A DNA stretch of 44,587 nucleotides from Anaerovorax odorimutans (lineage in GTDB: Bacteria; Bacillota; Clostridia; Peptostreptococcales; Anaerovoracaceae): NCBI RefSeq assembly GCF_024459955.1, contig NZ_JANFXK010000023.1, forward strand, positions 1 to 44,587. The letters run 5' to 3'. The notes under the pieces were generated by a model. The model made no database searches, was not told where the DNA came from, and worked only from the letters and a program-made list of their open reading frames with translations. Every line of letters starts with the position of its first letter. Position 1 is the first letter of the stretch. Of the stretch, positions 42,826-44,587 are shown piece after piece. The translations under genes and the position numbers were made by a program.

Positions 42826-42860
42826 AAAGACCCGAGCGCACCAAACGCGCCCGGGTCTTT
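42826..42860. terminator. Bidirectional terminator
   Basis: AAAGACCCG and CGGGTCTTT enclose GCGC-type pairs; both ends run into T or A. It separates the lipoprotein gene from the opposing FN3-protein gene. Confidence 0.85.
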
Positions 42861-42891
42861 CATACTCAAAACCATGCCTGATGGTTTCCTT

Positions 42892-43701
42892 CTATTTTAC
42901 TTTTGCCTTTGCGGCTCCTGACAGGCGTCCATAAACCTTTTTGCCCGAAACCGTTCTGTAAGCCCTTACTTTCACGTAACAATTCTTCTTACGCTTTAAA
43001 TTTTTAATGGTCTTTGAGGTCTTTTTCTTTACTGTCCCCGCACTCTTATATCCTTTGTTCTTTTTATAGGATTTTTGAACCTGATAACCGCTTGCGCCGG
43101 CTACTTTCTTCCAGGTTACCGTTACCTGCTTCCGCTTTTTCGACTTAGCTTTAACCTTTGTTGTTTTGCCTAAAGTCGGGCGAGCTGAAACCATCAGATC
43201 GGAATTGCTGAACACGAATCCGTCATCATCGTATGCATCTAAGGAATAATCCCATGAGTCAATAATATAATAATAAGTCGTTCCCGTCTTAAGGCCTGTA
43301 TCGATCCTGCAGAAATCGTAACCAAGCAGGAAATCGTAATCATCTCCCCAGACTTCACCTACAATCTCCCAGCTGTCGGGATTGTAGGGCGTTGTTGTCC
43401 TCCAAACCAGAAAGCCTTCCGGATATTCATCGTCATCCCACATGAGCAAAATCGAATTGTAGTCGTAAGGCTCAGCCGCTACAGTCATAGGGCCATACAA
43501 ATATTCGTCATCATACTCTTTAGTGGTCGCAGATTTCGGCCGTACTTTCTTTCCCTTTTTCTCCATGGACTTTAAGCTCTTATCCGCTTTCTGCAAAGTC
43601 TTTGGTGTTTCCGGCTGCGTTCCCGCAAATGTTACCGCCGGCATTAATGTCACAACCATAATAAAGGCCAGACAACAGGCTATCATACGTTTCATTTTCA
43701 T
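42892..43701 (-). CDS. Secreted protein with fibronectin type III-like domains
   Basis: This 269-residue protein starts with a signal peptide (cut after VTFAG-like residues near 26). A first Ig-like domain (about 70-180) carries many Asp and Tyr, and a second FN3 domain (about 185-265) shows VTVTWKKVAGASGYQVQ and KKNCYVKVRAYR. The C terminus is very basic. No enzyme domain or LPXTG anchor is seen. It may bind wall polymers or other surface partners. The start was set at the ATG after GAGGAAG. Confidence 0.82.
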   Translation of the reverse strand: MKMKRMIACCLAFIMVVTLMPAVTFAGTQPETPKTLQKADKSLKSMEKKGKKVRPKSATTKEYDDEYLYGPMTVAAEPYDYNSILLMWDDDEYPEGFLVWRTTTPYNPDSWEIVGEVWGDDYDFLLGYDFCRIDTGLKTGTTYYYIIDSWDYSLDAYDDDGFVFSNSDLMVSARPTLGKTTKVKAKSKKRKQVTVTWKKVAGASGYQVQKSYKKNKGYKSAGTVKKKTSKTIKNLKRKKNCYVKVRAYRTVSGKKVYGRLSGAAKAKVK

Positions 43702-43745
43702 AGTCTTCCTCATTTCAAATAATAATACTATAATCAGATATCTTT

Positions 43746-43774
43746 ATTATGCCTGACGCGGAGATATATGTCAA
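43746..43774 (-). promoter_or_regulatory. Promoter of the FN3-protein gene
   Basis: A consensus TTGACA -35 and CATAAT -10 are 17 bases apart, about 45 bases before the start. Confidence 0.75.
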
Positions 43775-43855
43775 TCATTTCCACACTTCCGATACGCCGC
43801 ACCGGATACTTAGGCTGCTGAAAATTTGTCAGGCAAGCGCAGATAATGCTGGCAC

Positions 43856-43890
43856 GAAAAAAGCATCCCAGTTTTTACAGCTGAGATGCT
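43856..43890 (-). terminator. Terminator after tRNA-Leu
   Basis: AGCATCTCAG and CTGGGATGCT form ten pairs with one G-U, followed on the minus strand by TTTTTTCG. Confidence 0.88.
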
Positions 43891-43901
43891 TTCGTATAGT
43901 T

Positions 43902-43984
43902 TGGTGCGCCTGGAGGGACTTGAACCCCCACGGTCGCCCACTAGAACCTAAATCTAGCGTGTCTGCCAATTCCACCACAGGCGC
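43902..43984 (-). tRNA. tRNA-Leu (anticodon TAG)
   Basis: This 83-base gene includes an encoded CCA. The acceptor stem GCGCCTG, the anticodon stem CTAGA/TCTAG around TTTAGGT, and a short variable arm fit a class-II tRNA for Leu CUA codons. It has its own promoter and terminator. Confidence 0.97.
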
Positions 43985-44031
43985 GTATAAGCATTCAAAT
44001 TTCAACATCTAAATGCGAATCAACAGGTTAA

Positions 44032-44060
44032 ATTATACTATAACAAGTTAAATTTTGCAA
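44032..44060 (-). promoter_or_regulatory. Promoter of tRNA-Leu
   Basis: TTGCAA and a perfect TATAAT are separated by 17 bases. It lies between the tRNA-Glu terminator and tRNA-Leu, so the latter is not a simple rRNA-operon tail. Confidence 0.82.
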
Positions 44061-44106
44061 GTACTTTCAAAGCCTTTTCTTGCTCCGCTCATCCGGAAAA
44101 AACAAA

Positions 44107-44142
44107 GAAAAAAAGCCGACTTACTAAATGCAAATCGACTTT
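44107..44142 (-). terminator. Terminator after tRNA-Glu
   Basis: AAGTCGA and TCGGCTT pair (one G-U) around a 15-base loop, then a T-run on the minus strand. It ends the rRNA operon. Confidence 0.7.
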
Positions 44143-44148
44143 TCGTTA

Positions 44149-44223
44149 TGGTGACCCTACCGGGAATCGAACCCGGGTTACCGCCGTGAAAGGGCGGTGT
44201 CTTGACCGCTTGACCATAGGGCC
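44149..44223 (-). tRNA. tRNA-Glu (anticodon TTC)
   Basis: This 75-base gene includes the encoded CCA. The anticodon stem CCGCC/GGCGG holds the loop CTTTCAC, with TTC as anticodon. It lies 7 bases after 5S rRNA and is the last gene of the rRNA operon. Confidence 0.97.
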
Positions 44224-44230
44224 TAAAAAA

Positions 44231-44346
44231 ACCGGCAACGTCCTACTTTCCCAGGCAGTCACCCGCCAAGTATCATCAGCGCTAAGGAGCTTAACTTCTG
44301 TGTTCGAGATGGGAACAGGTGTGACCTCCTCGCTATAGTCACCGGA
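44231..44346 (-). rRNA. rrf: 5S ribosomal RNA
   Basis: This 116-base stretch starts TCCGGTGACTATAGCGAGGA, with CCTGTTCCCATCTCGAACA and ends with the complementary CCGG. These are standard bacterial 5S features. The 23S gene lies upstream. Confidence 0.95.
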
Positions 44347-44433
44347 TTTTCTTTGTGAAAGTATTGTACCTTCAAAACTGAATAATGTCAAGCGTAAACT
44401 TTTCTTTCCTTTACTTCCTTACTTGAAACCATT

Positions 44434-44587
44434 GGTCAAGCGTTCGACCTATTAGTATCGGTCAGCTCCATACATTGCTGCACTTCCACCTCCGACCTAT
44501 CAACGTGGTAGTCTTCCACGGGTCTTACCTTTAAAGGAGGAGATCTTTTCTTGTGGGGGGCTTCGCACTTAGATGCTTTCAGCGCTT
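44434..44587 (-). rRNA. rrl: 23S ribosomal RNA, 3' end (partial)
   Basis: About 154 bases of the 3' end are present, ending near GAGCTGACCGATACTAATAG, the familiar last helix of 23S rRNA. The gene continues beyond the window. An 87-base spacer separates it from 5S. Confidence 0.95.

Noticed and set aside
44146-44391. 81-codon minus-strand frame
   Set aside because: It overlaps tRNA-Glu and 5S rRNA.

Overview
The window reads as chromosomal DNA of a mid-GC, Gram-positive anaerobe of the class Clostridia (Bacillota). Evidence: Shine-Dalgarno sites of the AGGAGG type before nearly every gene, a perfect CIRCE element before clpB, a BirA-type operator before bioY, DUF3787, DUF3842 and DUF3267 families, an EFR1-type flavodoxin/ferredoxin, an FchA/FolD one-carbon pair, and no outer-membrane genes. 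A family such as Anaerovoracaceae/Eubacteriaceae would fit, but the genus cannot be fixed from sequence alone.

Layout. 1-731 is gene-poor and rich in repeats and hairpins. 732-6088 (minus strand): a possible zinc-ribbon protein, a ZIP metal transporter, a DUF3787 protein, an MBL-fold hydrolase behind an attenuator-like leader with its own small reading frame, an M42 aminopeptidase and an NhaC antiporter. 6173-7806: folD and fchA, a split methylene-/methenyl-THF interconversion pair. 8139-14374: a SWIM-SNF2 ATPase and clpB under HrcA-type control. 14888-19927: a DUF3842 protein, a secreted Gly/Leu-repeat protein overlapping an MMPL/RND transporter, and a TetR regulator. 19944-23245: two PH-domain membrane proteins, an FmdE protein and a Fic/VbhA-like toxin-antitoxin pair. 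23314-28001: an old-yellow-enzyme reductase and the bioY-bioB-bioD-bioA operon. 28041-31681: a plus-strand coiled-coil protein, a ferritin-like helical protein, an MGMT-fold protein, a plus-strand cation-efflux membrane protein, an EFR1 ferredoxin and a DUF3267 zincin. 31732-38590: fruR-fruK-fruA-ptsH-ptsI-gap, apparently one operon. 38619-43774: a YiiX-like amidase, a membrane GDPD, two small envelope proteins and an FN3 protein. The end holds tRNA-Leu with its own promoter and terminator, then tRNA-Glu, 5S and the 3' end of 23S rRNA, all read on the minus strand.

How the genes work together. The fructose operon carries a regulator, EIIABC, HPr, enzyme I and 1-phosphofructokinase, so it can import and phosphorylate fructose to fructose-1,6-bisphosphate, and it ends with the glycolytic gap gene. 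The biotin operon covers uptake (BioY) and the last three synthetic steps but has no bioF here. FolD lacks the lysine needed for cyclohydrolase activity and FchA, encoded next to it, would supply that step. The strongest candidate for a little-described system is the leader of the MBL hydrolase: promoter, 20-codon reading frame, hairpin, a 12-bp alternative helix and an intrinsic terminator just before the ribosome binding site. This is the architecture expected of ribosome-controlled transcription attenuation.
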